The position numbers were made by a program, and so were the translations under genes. A model generated the notes under the pieces. The model searched no databases. It saw only the letters and a list, made by a program, of their open reading frames with translations, and was not told the origin of the DNA. DNA of 64,000 nt from Cellulophaga sp. RHA19 (GTDB lineage: Bacteria; Bacteroidota; Bacteroidia; Flavobacteriales; Flavobacteriaceae): positions 434,001 through 498,000 of the forward strand of contig NZ_PHUL01000001.1 in NCBI RefSeq assembly GCF_002813425.1, read 5' to 3'. The first letter of the stretch is position 1. Every line of letters starts with the position of its first letter. Shown piece by piece: positions 36,668 to 46,069 of this stretch.

Positions 36668-38389
36668 ATGTGCGATACAAATTCTAAAGTACAACATGCA
36701 GACAAAGAGGCTCATGACTTAGAGCATAAAAAATGGAACAGACGTTCTTTTTTACAAGCTATGGGTATGGTTGGTTCTGGATCTATGCTACTAGGTAGTA
36801 ATGTACTTAATGCTTCGGCTACATCACCTTTAGCTACTGCTATAGCTGATGCAGAAGCAGACGGAAAAATATTAATATTAATTAGACTTGCAGGTGGTAA
36901 TGATGGTTTAAGTACCGTTATACCTATAGAGCAATATGACACATATGCTAACGCAAGACCAAACATATATATACCAGAAAGTAAAGTATTAAAATTAACT
37001 GATAATTTTGGAGTTCCTTCTTATATGGCGCCTTTAGAGCGTATGTGGGGAGAAGGTCAATTTAAGGCTGTACACGGCGTTGGTTATGAAGGGCAAAGTC
37101 TTTCTCACTTTACAGGGTCAGATATTTTTGCAAATACAGATTTAAATACTACTGGATTTACAGGAACAAGAACTGGTTGGATGGGTAGACACTTTGAAGA
37201 GTGTTTTCCTGATTATCTTATGAGTCCACCACCTGCACCAGCAGCTATACAAATAGGACAATACGGAAGCTTGGTATTTGAAGGTGAAGAAACAAATTAT
37301 GCCTTTGTAACTAGTAATATTAATCAATTAGAGAAAATTGCAGAAACAGGTGATAATTTTGCCTTAGATCCAGCTCTTTTTGATGGTTGTATGTATGACG
37401 ATCAACTTAAGTTTTTAAGAGGCGTTGCAAATACAACTTATGAGTATTCTGGAACAATACACGAGGCTTACAAACGTGGTGAAGCCTTAGGTTGTAGCAT
37501 AGAATACCAAGACAATAGTTTTGCTAAACAATTAGCTGTACTAGCTAAACTTATTAAAGGAAATTTAGGTACAAAAGTATATATGATTTCTATGGGTGGT
37601 TTTGACACGCACGGTAATCAACCATTAGCACATGAACGACTAATGACCAACTTATCTGTTGCAGTAAGCGATTTTTATCAAGACTTAGCCTGTACAGATC
37701 AAGATGATAAGGTTTTAAGTATGACCTTCTCTGAGTTTGGACGTAGAATATATGAAAACGGATCTAACGGTACAGATCACGGTAAAGCTAGTCCTACTCT
37801 ATTTTTTGGATCAGGATTAAACGGTAGTGCTTTTGTTGGTGATCATCCTTCATTAGAAGATCCTAATGAAAGAGGAAACTTAGAGTACACAATGGACTTT
37901 AGAGACCTTTACGGTACTGTTTTAGCAGAATGGCTATGTGTACCAAGAAATTTAGTAGAACAACATCTTTTAGGTCGTCCTTACGTACCTGTAAACTTAG
38001 GTTTTAATTGTAGCGGAGAAGATTTTCCAGATATTGCTATAGATGATGAAAATCCTGTTTTACCAGGACCTGGAGATGGTGGCACTGACCCTACTGACCC
38101 AACAGAACCTGAACCAATACCAGAAAATGTTATTGTACATAAACCATATTACCCAACAAAAGGAAACCCTTCTATACATTTAGAAATGCCTTTTACTGCA
38201 CACGTAGACATACAGTTATATAATATTTTAGGTCAAAACTTAGGAACAGTGTACAACGCTATGACTACAGAAGGAGATCAAGAAATTAACATAAGAGAAC
38301 GCATACCTGTAAACCTTGCTACTGGTAAATATATTTACAGAATAAGTGTTCAAAATCAGAAAATGAGCAAATCTGTAATGGTATCTTAA
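36668..38389 (+). CDS. DUF1501 protein with Tat signal and T9SS sorting domain
   Basis: This 573-residue protein is DUF1501 (sulfatase-like superfamily). A twin-arginine type signal is seen as WNRRSFLQAMG (23-33). The body has RLAGGNDGLSTVIP, VGYEGQSLSHFTGSDIF and MSMGGFDTHGNQ and ends with an approximately 75-residue type IX secretion sorting domain after a Pro/Asp/Gly linker (DGGTDPTDPTEPEP), including VDIQLYNILGQNLGTVYN and LATGKYIYRISV. It therefore should be exported to the periplasm by Tat and through the outer membrane by T9SS. It is operonic with the DUF1800 gene. Confidence 0.9.
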   Translation: MCDTNSKVQHADKEAHDLEHKKWNRRSFLQAMGMVGSGSMLLGSNVLNASATSPLATAIADAEADGKILILIRLAGGNDGLSTVIPIEQYDTYANARPNIYIPESKVLKLTDNFGVPSYMAPLERMWGEGQFKAVHGVGYEGQSLSHFTGSDIFANTDLNTTGFTGTRTGWMGRHFEECFPDYLMSPPPAPAAIQIGQYGSLVFEGEETNYAFVTSNINQLEKIAETGDNFALDPALFDGCMYDDQLKFLRGVANTTYEYSGTIHEAYKRGEALGCSIEYQDNSFAKQLAVLAKLIKGNLGTKVYMISMGGFDTHGNQPLAHERLMTNLSVAVSDFYQDLACTDQDDKVLSMTFSEFGRRIYENGSNGTDHGKASPTLFFGSGLNGSAFVGDHPSLEDPNERGNLEYTMDFRDLYGTVLAEWLCVPRNLVEQHLLGRPYVPVNLGFNCSGEDFPDIAIDDENPVLPGPGDGGTDPTDPTEPEPIPENVIVHKPYYPTKGNPSIHLEMPFTAHVDIQLYNILGQNLGTVYNAMTTEGDQEINIRERIPVNLATGKYIYRISVQNQKMSKSVMVS

Positions 38390-38418
38390 TCAGTTTACAT
38401 TACAATTAATTGTTACTC

Positions 38419-38454
38419 AAAAGCACCTATTATTTTAATTTTAGGTGCTTTTTT
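38419..38454. terminator. Bidirectional terminator
   Basis: Stem AAAAGCACCTA (38419-38429) with TAGGTGCTTTT (38442-38452), extended by T residues. It ends the DUF1501 transcript and overlaps the end of the small minus-strand gene. Confidence 0.85.
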
Positions 38455-38623
38455 ATGTCAGTTTAGTATTGCTCTTTTTTGTTTTAAAGTCGAGCTCTTT
38501 TTTAACTCTAGAGTTTTTATTTTTATATACTCTAGTTACATCTTCTTCATTTTTAGGAACATCTTTTAATTTATCTAAATCAACAGATTTTAAAATATCT
38601 TTGTGTACTGGTTTGCCACTCAT
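38453..38623 (-). CDS. Small basic/acidic hypothetical protein (56 aa)
   Basis: This minus-strand frame encodes 56 residues starting MSGKPVHKDILKSVDLDKL and ending KTKKSNTKLT. It is strongly charged, without membrane segment or Cys, and reads as a natural protein with balanced codon use, whereas the overlapping plus-strand frame translates as a run of Leu/Phe/Ser typical of a shadow. The stop is next to the shared terminator, as expected of a real gene. I do not recognise the family. Confidence 0.62.
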   Translation of the reverse strand: MSGKPVHKDILKSVDLDKLKDVPKNEEDVTRVYKNKNSRVKKELDFKTKKSNTKLT

Positions 38624-38743
38624 ATGATTACATTTTATACTATTACAACTAAAAAGTACGTCTTATATTTTAATTAATCGGTGTATCACAACTATTTTTA
38701 AGTATTAAGGGCACCAACCTTTACATTTATTTCAATCTTTTTC

Positions 38744-38774
38744 TTTAGTACTGCTAGCTAAAAATGTATTTTTG
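38744..38774 (+). promoter_or_regulatory. Promoter of metG
   Basis: Perfect -7 box TATTTTTG (38767-38774) 18 bases before the ATG; a weaker TTTAG (38744-38748) sits at -33 with a 18-base spacer. Confidence 0.55.
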
Positions 38775-38792
38775 CAGCTTAATTCAATTTTA

Positions 38793-40871
38793 ATGGCACA
38801 AGAAACTAAAACACCAAGCAGATATACAATTACAGCAGCATTACCCTATACAAACGGACCAATACATATTGGCCATTTGGCAGGTGTATATGTACCTGCA
38901 GATATTTATGCACGTTATTTAAGAGGCACAAATAAAGATGTTGCATTTGTATGTGGTAGTGATGAGCACGGTGTTGCCATTTCTATGAAAGCCAAAAAAG
39001 AAGGTATTACACCTAAAGAAGTTATAGATAAGTACCACGCAATTATTAAACAATCTTTTTTAGATTTTGGTATTACGTTTGATAATTACTCGCGTACTTC
39101 TGCACAAGTACATCATGATACAGCTTCTGAGTTTTTTAAAAACTTATATGACAAGGGTGATTTTATAGAAGAAACTACAGAGCAATTGTATGATGCAGAA
39201 GCTAAGCAATTTTTAGCAGATAGGTTTGTAATTGGTACGTGCCCAAAATGTGGTCATGAAGAGGCTTATGGTGACCAATGCGAAAATTGCGGGTCTACCT
39301 TAAATGCTACCGAGTTAATAAACCCAAAATCTACAATATCTGGTGCTGTACCAACATTAAAAGAAACAAAACACTGGTTTTTACCTTTAGATAGATACGA
39401 AGACTTTTTAAAAGAATGGATTTTAGAAGGACATAAAAACGATTGGAAACCTAACGTTTACGGACAATGTAAATCTTGGATTGATGACGGTTTAAAACCA
39501 CGTGCAGTAACAAGAGATTTAGACTGGGGAATTCCTGTTCCGGTACCTGGCGGAGAAGGCAAAGTACTTTATGTTTGGTTTGATGCTCCTATTGGTTACA
39601 TATCATCTACAAAGGAGTGGGCTGCTCGCGAGGGCAAAGACTGGGAGCCATACTGGAAAGACGAGAATACAAAAATGCTTCATTTTATTGGTAAAGACAA
39701 TATAGTATTTCACTGTATTATTTTTCCGAGTATGTTAAAAGCACACGGAGATTTTATTCTACCTGAAAATGTACCTGCAAACGAATTCTTAAACTTAGAA
39801 GGTAATAAATTATCAACCTCTAAAAACTGGGCCGTTTGGTTGCATGAGTATTTAGAAGATTTTCCTGACATGCAAGATGTGTTGCGTTATACATTAACTG
39901 CAAATGCACCAGAAACTAAGGATAACGATTTTACTTGGAAAGATTTTCAGGCACGTAATAACAACGAGTTGGTTGCCATTTTTGGTAACTTTATAAATAG
40001 AGTTGTGGTATTAACAAACAAATATTACAATGGTGTTTTACCAACACCTGCTGCATTTACAGACGTTGATAAAGCTACTTTAGAAGAGGTTAAAAAATAC
40101 CCAAGCATAATTTCTAGCTCTTTAGAACGATATAGATTTAGAGAAGCCGGACAAGAATTAATGAACCTTGCTAGACTTGGTAACAAATACTTAGCAGACG
40201 AAGAGCCTTGGAAAGTAATAAAACAAGATGAAGAACGTGTAAAAACCATAATGTATGTTGCGCTACAAATAGCATCTGCATTAGCCGTTTTAAGTGAACC
40301 TTTTTTACCGTTTACATCAACAAAACTTAAAAATATTTTAAATGTAGCTGCTGCAGATACAACTGTAGAATGGAACACCGTTTCTACCTTAGATGTGTTA
40401 TTACCAGCCGGACATACAATTAACAAAGCAGAGTTATTGTTTAGAAAAGTTGAAGACAAAGAAATTGAAGCTCAACTAGCAAAATTAGAAGCTACAAAAA
40501 AAGCAAACCTACAAATGAATAAAGAGGTTACTCCACAAAAAGACACCATTACTTTTGACGATTTTACAAAGTTAGATATGCGTGTTGGTACTATAATAGA
40601 AGCAGAAAAAATGCCAAAAGCTAAAAAGTTATTGGTTTTAAAAGTAGATACTGGTTTAGATACACGTACTATAGTTTCTGGTATTGCAGAAAGCTTTACT
40701 CCTGAAGAAATTGTAGGTAAAAAAGTAACTGTACTTGTAAACTTAGCACCAAGAGCATTACGTGGTGTAGATAGTGAAGGAATGATTTTGATGACAGAGA
40801 ATGCAGACGGCAAATTAGTTTTTGTAAATCCAGATGAAGATGGTGTAAATAGTGGAGAAACAATTAATTAA
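38793..40871 (+). CDS. metG: Methionyl-tRNA synthetase
   Basis: This class I synthetase of 692 residues charges tRNA-Met. The HIGH signature is in [12 protein letters not shown], the zinc knuckle is CPKC...CENC (visible as [18 protein letters not shown]), and the KMSKS loop is [10 protein letters not shown]-terminal OB-fold tRNA-binding domain (about 590-692) begins at [16 protein letters not shown] and includes [18 protein letters not shown]. Start was set at ATG 38793 ([13 protein letters not shown]), since the -7 box overlaps an ATG/other codon seven codons upstream. It is followed by ferritin at 28 bases. Confidence 0.97.
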   Translation: MAQETKTPSRYTITAALPYTNGPIHIGHLAGVYVPADIYARYLRGTNKDVAFVCGSDEHGVAISMKAKKEGITPKEVIDKYHAIIKQSFLDFGITFDNYSRTSAQVHHDTASEFFKNLYDKGDFIEETTEQLYDAEAKQFLADRFVIGTCPKCGHEEAYGDQCENCGSTLNATELINPKSTISGAVPTLKETKHWFLPLDRYEDFLKEWILEGHKNDWKPNVYGQCKSWIDDGLKPRAVTRDLDWGIPVPVPGGEGKVLYVWFDAPIGYISSTKEWAAREGKDWEPYWKDENTKMLHFIGKDNIVFHCIIFPSMLKAHGDFILPENVPANEFLNLEGNKLSTSKNWAVWLHEYLEDFPDMQDVLRYTLTANAPETKDNDFTWKDFQARNNNELVAIFGNFINRVVVLTNKYYNGVLPTPAAFTDVDKATLEEVKKYPSIISSSLERYRFREAGQELMNLARLGNKYLADEEPWKVIKQDEERVKTIMYVALQIASALAVLSEPFLPFTSTKLKNILNVAAADTTVEWNTVSTLDVLLPAGHTINKAELLFRKVEDKEIEAQLAKLEATKKANLQMNKEVTPQKDTITFDDFTKLDMRVGTIIEAEKMPKAKKLLVLKVDTGLDTRTIVSGIAESFTPEEIVGKKVTVLVNLAPRALRGVDSEGMILMTENADGKLVFVNPDEDGVNSGETIN

Positions 40872-40899
40872 TTTGTAATTTTATAAAAAGCAGAAAATT

Positions 40900-41418
40900 A
40901 TGTTATCAAAAAATATAGAAAAAGCACTTAACAACCAGATAAAAATAGAAGCAGAATCTTCTCAAATTTATTTAGCAATGGCTTGTTGGGCAGAGGTTAA
41001 AGGTTTAGAAGGTGTTGCTGGTTTTATGTACGACCAATCTAACGAAGAAAGAGACCATATGCTTAAACTTATTAAGTTTGTTAATGAACGTGGCGGACAC
41101 GCACAAATATCTGAGCTTGCTGCACCAAACGTTACTTTTTCTTCTTTTAAAGAAATGTTTGAAAAATTATTTGAGCACGAAGTTTTTGTATCTAACAGTA
41201 TTAACGAACTAGTACATATTAGTTTACAAGAAAAAGACTATGCTACGCATAACTTTTTACAATGGTACGTATCTGAGCAAATAGAAGAAGAAGCAATGGC
41301 ACGCACTATTTTAGATAAAATAAACCTTATTGGAGATGATAAAGGTGGCTTGTATTTATTTGATAGAGATATACAGCAAATAACAGTATCTACCGCATCT
41401 ACAGAAAACCCACAATAA
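40900..41418 (+). CDS. ftnA: Non-heme ferritin
   Basis: Ferritin stores iron as a 24-subunit cage. The 172-residue chain has four long helices and the ferroxidase ligands of bacterial ferritin: E17 in IEAESSQIYLAM, E50 and H53 in NEERDHMLK, E94 in FEHEVFV, and QIEEEA around 126-131. This matches FtnA rather than heme-binding bacterioferritin. A Cys/Lys-rich small protein gene follows. Regulation by iron is likely but no Fur box is evident. Confidence 0.96.
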   Translation: MLSKNIEKALNNQIKIEAESSQIYLAMACWAEVKGLEGVAGFMYDQSNEERDHMLKLIKFVNERGGHAQISELAAPNVTFSSFKEMFEKLFEHEVFVSNSINELVHISLQEKDYATHNFLQWYVSEQIEEEAMARTILDKINLIGDDKGGLYLFDRDIQQITVSTASTENPQ

Positions 41419-41493
41419 GTTTAACGTAATAATCTTATTTAGATTAATTTAAAATAACTACTTTTGCCTTACTATTTTTAGGCATAAGTAGTT

Positions 41494-41667
41494 ATGGGCA
41501 AAAAGAAGGACAAGAAAAAGGAAAAAAAAGCATTAAAAAAATTACTAAAGGATACTCCTAAAGTAGCCGGTAAGGTAAAAAGCAAATGCTGTAGTAAATA
41601 CAAAAAGTCTGAAAGCAAGCGATGTAAAAAATGTCCTTGTTTTGATTTGCTTAAAAAAGTGGCATAA
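41494..41667 (+). CDS. Small Lys/Cys-rich protein (57 aa)
   Basis: This 57-residue protein begins MGKKKDKKKEKKALKKLL, contains a lysine-rich N-terminus and five Cys clustered in the second half as KCCSKY, KRCKK and CPCF. The Cys pattern suggests metal or iron-sulfur binding, and the position 75 bases after ferritin suggests a role in iron handling, but that is inference. A T-rich stretch and palindrome-like TAGGCATAAG precede it. It was too short to be picked by length alone; codon use and the clear M-start/stop support it. Confidence 0.65.
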   Translation: MGKKKDKKKEKKALKKLLKDTPKVAGKVKSKCCSKYKKSESKRCKKCPCFDLLKKVA

Positions 41668-41841
41668 ACCTATGCACTTTATCTAATTTTCATTTTTATT
41701 TACACCTAATTAACACTACTTCCAGTATCTTTACATCATATTTGGACTACAAAATTATTTGCATCATTATTTTATGCAAATGAGTTACACTGTGGTCTAA
41801 TAATTGAGTTATTTCGTATATACATAAAACAAATAAATATT

Positions 41842-42321
41842 ATGAAACAGTTAATAGTACTACTACTTGCAGTAAGTTTAGTTTCTTGCGGAGCATCAAA
41901 AACAGTAAGAACATCAAAAAAAGTAATTAAAGGAGAATGGACACTTAGCAACATTACTTATAGTGAAGCTGGTGAATACAACGTTACACTTTTAAATGAT
42001 GTATCTAAGGATTGTTTTAACGGTAGTTCTTGGTCTTTTATACCTAACAACAATACAGGTAAATACAGCATAAACAATGCAAATTGTGCTACAGGAGAAC
42101 GTAATTTCATTTTTACAATTCAAGAAATTGATGAAACTACAGGTTTGTATGACTTTTTAATTAAGCCAACAGACGCAAAAGGAAAAAGCCAAAACAATGT
42201 TGGTTTTAGATTATCATTAGCACTGTTAACAGAGTCTAACATGACGTGGACACAAACATTATCTGTAGATGGTAAACCATTTACTATTACAATGAATTTT
42301 ACAAAAGCAGACTGGCAATAA
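41842..42321 (+). CDS. Lipocalin-like lipoprotein
   Basis: This 159-residue protein has a lipoprotein signal ending LVSC at residue 16 and a single beta-barrel-like domain that begins KGEWTLSNITYS, the usual opening of lipocalin-like (DUF4923/lipocalin_5 type) proteins of Bacteroidota; two further Cys (SKDCFNGSSW and NANCATGE) may form a disulfide. It is periplasm-facing and its ligand is unknown. It lies 41 bases before the OmpA gene and is likely cotranscribed. Confidence 0.78.
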   Translation: MKQLIVLLLAVSLVSCGASKTVRTSKKVIKGEWTLSNITYSEAGEYNVTLLNDVSKDCFNGSSWSFIPNNNTGKYSINNANCATGERNFIFTIQEIDETTGLYDFLIKPTDAKGKSQNNVGFRLSLALLTESNMTWTQTLSVDGKPFTITMNFTKADWQ

Positions 42322-42362
42322 ACACAACCCATTACTTATTAAATAATTTTAAAAATAAACAC

Positions 42363-43067
42363 ATGAAAACAACAATAAAAAAAATAACATTAGGTGCTTT
42401 TGCATTACTATTAATGGCAAATTTTACAAGCTGTGATGCGGTACAAAATGCAAACAACAAACAAAAAGGTGGCGCAATAGGTGTTGCTGGTGGTGCAATT
42501 TTAGGAGCAATAATTGGTAACAACGTTGGTAAAGGTAATAGCGAGTTAGGTGCTGTTATTGGTGGTGTTGTTGGTGGTGGTGCTGGTGTACTTATTGGTA
42601 ACAGAATGGATAAGCAAGCTCAAAAAATTGAGAACGAAATTCCTGGTGCACAAGTAGAGCGTGTAGACAATGGTATTGTTGTAACTTTTGATGAAAATAG
42701 TGGTGTATTTTTTGACACAGCTAAATACAACATTAATGGTGCTTCTAAAACATCTTTAGATAAATTAGCAAGTGTATTTACAGAGTATCCAGATACTAAC
42801 ATATTGGTAGTAGGCCACACAGATAGTTCTGGTGCTGCAGATTATAATATGACATTATCTAAAAATAGAGCAAACGCTGTAACATCATACTTAACAGCTA
42901 AAGGTATTGCTGCTAGTAGATTTACTACACAATGGTTTGGTGAAGAACAACCAACTAACGACAATTCTACTGCAGAAGGTAGAGCAAAAAACAGAAGAGT
43001 TAACGTTGCTATTTTACCTAATGAGAAAATGATAAATGATGCTAAAATGCAGTCTGGCGAAAACTAG
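42363..43067 (+). CDS. OmpA-family lipoprotein with glycine zipper
   Basis: This 234-residue envelope protein has a signal ending NFTSC (Cys22), a glycine-zipper membrane segment (about 38-85; GGAIGVAGGAILGAIIGNNVG and later repeats) and a C-terminal OmpA peptidoglycan-binding domain (about 115-225) with NILVVGHTDSSGAADYNMTLS and GRAKNRRVNV. It should link outer membrane to peptidoglycan. It follows the lipocalin lipoprotein and is ended by a strong terminator. Confidence 0.92.
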   Translation: MKTTIKKITLGAFALLLMANFTSCDAVQNANNKQKGGAIGVAGGAILGAIIGNNVGKGNSELGAVIGGVVGGGAGVLIGNRMDKQAQKIENEIPGAQVERVDNGIVVTFDENSGVFFDTAKYNINGASKTSLDKLASVFTEYPDTNILVVGHTDSSGAADYNMTLSKNRANAVTSYLTAKGIAASRFTTQWFGEEQPTNDNSTAEGRAKNRRVNVAILPNEKMINDAKMQSGEN

Positions 43068-43119
43068 AAAATTTATAGCACAGAAATTCGATTAAATCAA
43101 TTGAGTTAAATATATTAGA

Positions 43120-43154
43120 GACCTTATAAAACTAATTTTTATAAGGTCTTTTTT
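43120..43154 (+). terminator. Terminator between OmpA gene and tex
   Basis: Stem GACCTTATAAAA (43120-43131) with TTTTTATAAGGTC (43136-43148) and T-run to 43154; only one base separates the T-run from the tex start codon at 43156. Confidence 0.85.
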
Positions 43155-43155
43155 A

Positions 43156-45279
43156 ATGATAAAATATATACTTAAACACACACAGTTACCAGAACTAAGT
43201 GTAAAAAATACTATAGAGCTTTTAAATGAAGATTGCACCATACCTTTTATATCTAGATACCGAAAAGAAAAAACAGGTAATTTAGACGAGGTTCAAATTG
43301 GTGATATTGTTACTTACAAAGCACAGTTTGAAGCCTTAGAAAAAAGAAAAACAGCAATACTTAAAGCTTTACAGGAGCAAAATGTTTTAACCACAGAACT
43401 CCAAACTAAAATTGCTGCTACAGACAACCTTACTACTTTAGAAGATATGTACTTGCCTTATAAGAAGAAGCGCAAGACAAAGGCAGAAACCGCTATTAAA
43501 AATGGTTTAGAGCCATTGGCCAAAATAATAATGGCACAGCGTAATGATGAAATTGAATACACTGCCTCTAAATACTTAAACGAAACCATTATTAATGAAG
43601 ACTTGGCTTTAGAAGGAGCCAGACACATTATTGCTGAATGGATTAATGAGCGTAGTGATATTAGAAACGGTATACGTTACCAGCTTGAAAATTACGCCCT
43701 AATTGCTACCAAAGTAATTGGCACTAAAAAAGAAGATGAAAAAGCGCAAAAGTTTAGAGATTATTTTGACTGGAGCGAGGCTTTAAAACGTTGTCCATCA
43801 CACAGGTTACTTGCCATTTTAAGAGCCGAAAAAGAAGGTTTTATTCGTGTTAAAATAGAAATAGACAAAGAACGTGCTTTAGACAAAATTGAAAGTAGAA
43901 TTATTAAAAGCAACAACGCGTGTAGCTCTCAAATAGAACTAGCCATACAAGATGCTTACAAAAGACTACTACTACCCTCTTTGTCTAACGAGCTTTTAAA
44001 AAATGCCAAAGAAAAAGCAGATGCAGATGCAATAGCTGTTTTCTCTAAAAATTTAAAACAGTTACTTTTAGGTTCTCCGTTAGGCGAAAAAAGAATTTTA
44101 GCTTTAGATCCTGGTTTTAGAACCGGATGTAAATTAGTGTGTTTAGATGCGCAAGGAGATTTGTTGCATAATGAAACCATTTATCCGCATGCACCACAAA
44201 ACAAAAGCACAGAAGCTATTAAAAAAATTAGCTCATTAACAGATGCTTATAAAATTGAAGCCATAGCAATTGGTAACGGTACAGCATCTAGAGAAACAGA
44301 GCATTTGGTAAAACAAATACATTTTAAAAACCCTGTAGAGGTTTTTGTGGTAAGCGAGGCAGGAGCATCTATATACTCGGCATCAAAAATTGCTAGGGAT
44401 GAGTTTCCAGATTATGATGTAACCGTACGTGGTGCAGTTTCTATTGGTCGTAGACTAGCAGACCCATTAGCAGAATTGGTAAAAATAGACGCCAAATCTA
44501 TTGGTGTTGGGCAATACCAACATGATGTAGACCAAAGCAAACTAAAACAATCTTTAGATACCGTTGTAGAGAGTTGTGTAAACTCGGTTGGTGTAAATAT
44601 AAACACCGCAAGTACTTCTTTATTAAGTTATGTGTCTGGTATTGGGCCAAAATTAGCAGAAAATATAGTAAACTACAGAAACGAAAATGGTGCTTTTACA
44701 AGCAGAACAGCCATAAAAAAAGTACCACGTTTGGGTGGCAAAGCCTATGAGCAAGGCGCAGCCTTTTTACGTATAAAAAATGCTAAAAACCCGTTAGATG
44801 ATTCTGCCGTACACCCAGAAAGTTACAGCATAGTACAACAAATAACTAAAGATGCTAAAGTTAGCATACAAGAGCTAATTGGTAATAAAGAAGTACTGCA
44901 AAAAGTAAACCTGCAAAACTATTGTACAGATACTGTTGGTTTACCTACATTGCAAGACATTGTTAAGGAGCTAGAAAAACCAGGTTTAGACATTAGAGAA
45001 AAAGCCAAAGTGTTTTCTTTTAACCAAAACATACGGTCTATTACAGATTTAAGCCCAGGACAACTACTACCTGGCATAGTAAACAACATTACCAATTTTG
45101 GTTGCTTTGTAGATGTTGGTATTAAAGAAAGTGGTTTAATACACATATCTAACTTAGCAGATACTTTTGTAAAAGACGTTAATGAGCACGTAAGTCTACA
45201 CCAACAAATATTAGTAAAAGTATTAGAGGTAGATGTTGCCCGTAAACGCATACAACTAGCATTACACAAAAATATGTAA
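43156..45279 (+). CDS. tex: Tex family RNA-binding transcriptional accessory protein
   Basis: Tex is a nucleic-acid-binding protein related to Spt6. The 707-residue protein has the N-terminal Tex helical region (ELLNEDCTIPFISRYRKEKTGNLDE split at RYRKEKTGNLDE), the YqgF-like RNase H fold (ILALDPGFRTGCKLV), helix-hairpin-helix domains (YVSGIGPKLAENIVNYR) and a C-terminal S1 RNA-binding domain (about 630-705; GIVNNITNFGCFVDVG). The start is at ATG 43156, immediately after the terminator of the upstream gene. Confidence 0.96.
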   Translation: MIKYILKHTQLPELSVKNTIELLNEDCTIPFISRYRKEKTGNLDEVQIGDIVTYKAQFEALEKRKTAILKALQEQNVLTTELQTKIAATDNLTTLEDMYLPYKKKRKTKAETAIKNGLEPLAKIIMAQRNDEIEYTASKYLNETIINEDLALEGARHIIAEWINERSDIRNGIRYQLENYALIATKVIGTKKEDEKAQKFRDYFDWSEALKRCPSHRLLAILRAEKEGFIRVKIEIDKERALDKIESRIIKSNNACSSQIELAIQDAYKRLLLPSLSNELLKNAKEKADADAIAVFSKNLKQLLLGSPLGEKRILALDPGFRTGCKLVCLDAQGDLLHNETIYPHAPQNKSTEAIKKISSLTDAYKIEAIAIGNGTASRETEHLVKQIHFKNPVEVFVVSEAGASIYSASKIARDEFPDYDVTVRGAVSIGRRLADPLAELVKIDAKSIGVGQYQHDVDQSKLKQSLDTVVESCVNSVGVNINTASTSLLSYVSGIGPKLAENIVNYRNENGAFTSRTAIKKVPRLGGKAYEQGAAFLRIKNAKNPLDDSAVHPESYSIVQQITKDAKVSIQELIGNKEVLQKVNLQNYCTDTVGLPTLQDIVKELEKPGLDIREKAKVFSFNQNIRSITDLSPGQLLPGIVNNITNFGCFVDVGIKESGLIHISNLADTFVKDVNEHVSLHQQILVKVLEVDVARKRIQLALHKNM

Positions 45280-45284
45280 TACAA

Positions 45285-45318
45285 AAAAGGCTTTCTAAAC
45301 CAGTATAGAAAGCCTTTT
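45285..45318. terminator. Bidirectional terminator between tex and ssb
   Basis: 13-base stem AAAAGGCTTTCTA (45285-45297) with TAGAAAGCCTTTT (45306-45318); A-run on one side and T-run on the other serve both converging genes. Confidence 0.87.
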
Positions 45319-45344
45319 AAATTTTGGTTAGTGTTTGGTATATT

Positions 45345-45680
45345 TTATCCTTTACCAAGCATTAAAATCTCGTTACAATTAACCTCTGTAATGTATTTTT
45401 TTTCTCCTTCTTTAGTCTCGTAAGACCTGTTAACCAACTTGCCCTCTAAAGCAATTTCTTTTCCTTTGGTAATATATTTTTCTACAATTTCTGCGGTTTT
45501 ACCCCAAGCAACAACATTGTGCCATTGGGTATCTGTTACTTTTTCGCCAGCAGCATTTTTGTAAGTCTCGTTAGTAGCTACAGAAAAGCGTGCCAATTTT
45601 TTACCGCCATCTAAGTTCATAATTTCTGGGTCGTTACCAAGGTTCCCAATCAACTGTACTCTGTTTTTAAGTGCGTTCAT
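45345..45680 (-). CDS. ssb: Short single-stranded DNA-binding protein
   Basis: This 111-residue SSB consists of just the OB fold: MNALKNRVQLIGNLGNDPE, RFSVATNETYKN, TQWHNVVAWGKTAEIVEKY and ALEGKLVNRSY. The usual linker and acidic C-terminal tip (DDDLPF type) that recruit repair proteins are absent; the protein ends NEILMLGKG. It is thus probably a paralogue rather than the main replication SSB. Its start side faces the repeat-rich accessory array, with 389 bases to the first cassette gene. Confidence 0.9.
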   Translation of the reverse strand: MNALKNRVQLIGNLGNDPEIMNLDGGKKLARFSVATNETYKNAAGEKVTDTQWHNVVAWGKTAEIVEKYITKGKEIALEGKLVNRSYETKEGEKKYITEVNCNEILMLGKG

Positions 45681-45973
45681 AATTTGTGTGTTTTAATGTT
45701 TAACAGTTAATACTACCAAAGCACTATTGCAATGGCACTGCAAACTTATGGGCACCAGCAAATTTTAGTCGGGTACAAAGCGCTTACTTTCGGTTGTAAA
45801 TGTTTGTAGTCGTTTAAAAACGACACACACAACCACAAAATGTTATTGTAAATAAGCTTATTCTAATGCATTTTATACATAAAATTGGGCCAATTACACA
45901 TTTCCGTAATTACAGTACATAAAATAGTTTTAAATTGTGAGAAAAATAGCAACCAAATAACAGCTAATAATGT
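45681..45973. other. Noncoding region between ssb and the cassette array
   Basis: No gene is supported in this stretch. It contains a hairpin GTCGTTT-AA-AAACGAC (45809-45824) and several CA-rich tracts; an in-frame open stretch at 45885-46073 is not credible as a gene. A recombination or attI-like site could lie here but no integrase is seen. Confidence 0.5.
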
Positions 45974-46044
45974 AAAACGTGCGTTTATCCAGCCATATGG
46001 GTGGAATAAACGCAATACATTGCGTTTATATGTAGTTAGGGCTA
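45974..46044. repeat. Array entry site with tandem alternative hairpins
   Basis: Three copies of GCGTTTA in alternating orientation can form either a hairpin 45981-46013 (GCGTTTAT..AATAAACGC) or a perfect one at 46007-46028 (TAAACGCAAT, loop AC, ATTGCGTTTA). Directly after lies GTTAGGGCTA (46035-46044), which is the exact reverse complement of TAGCCCTAAC at 47286-47295. It marks the crossover point of the first cassette. Confidence 0.6.
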
Positions 46045-46069
46045 ATATCCACTCAAACCCAAAAAAACT

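Noticed and set aside
38445..38627. Plus-strand frame encoding a Leu/Phe/Ser-rich 60-residue peptide
   Set aside because: It is the shadow of a 56-residue minus-strand protein at 38453-38623 whose composition and terminator position are more natural.
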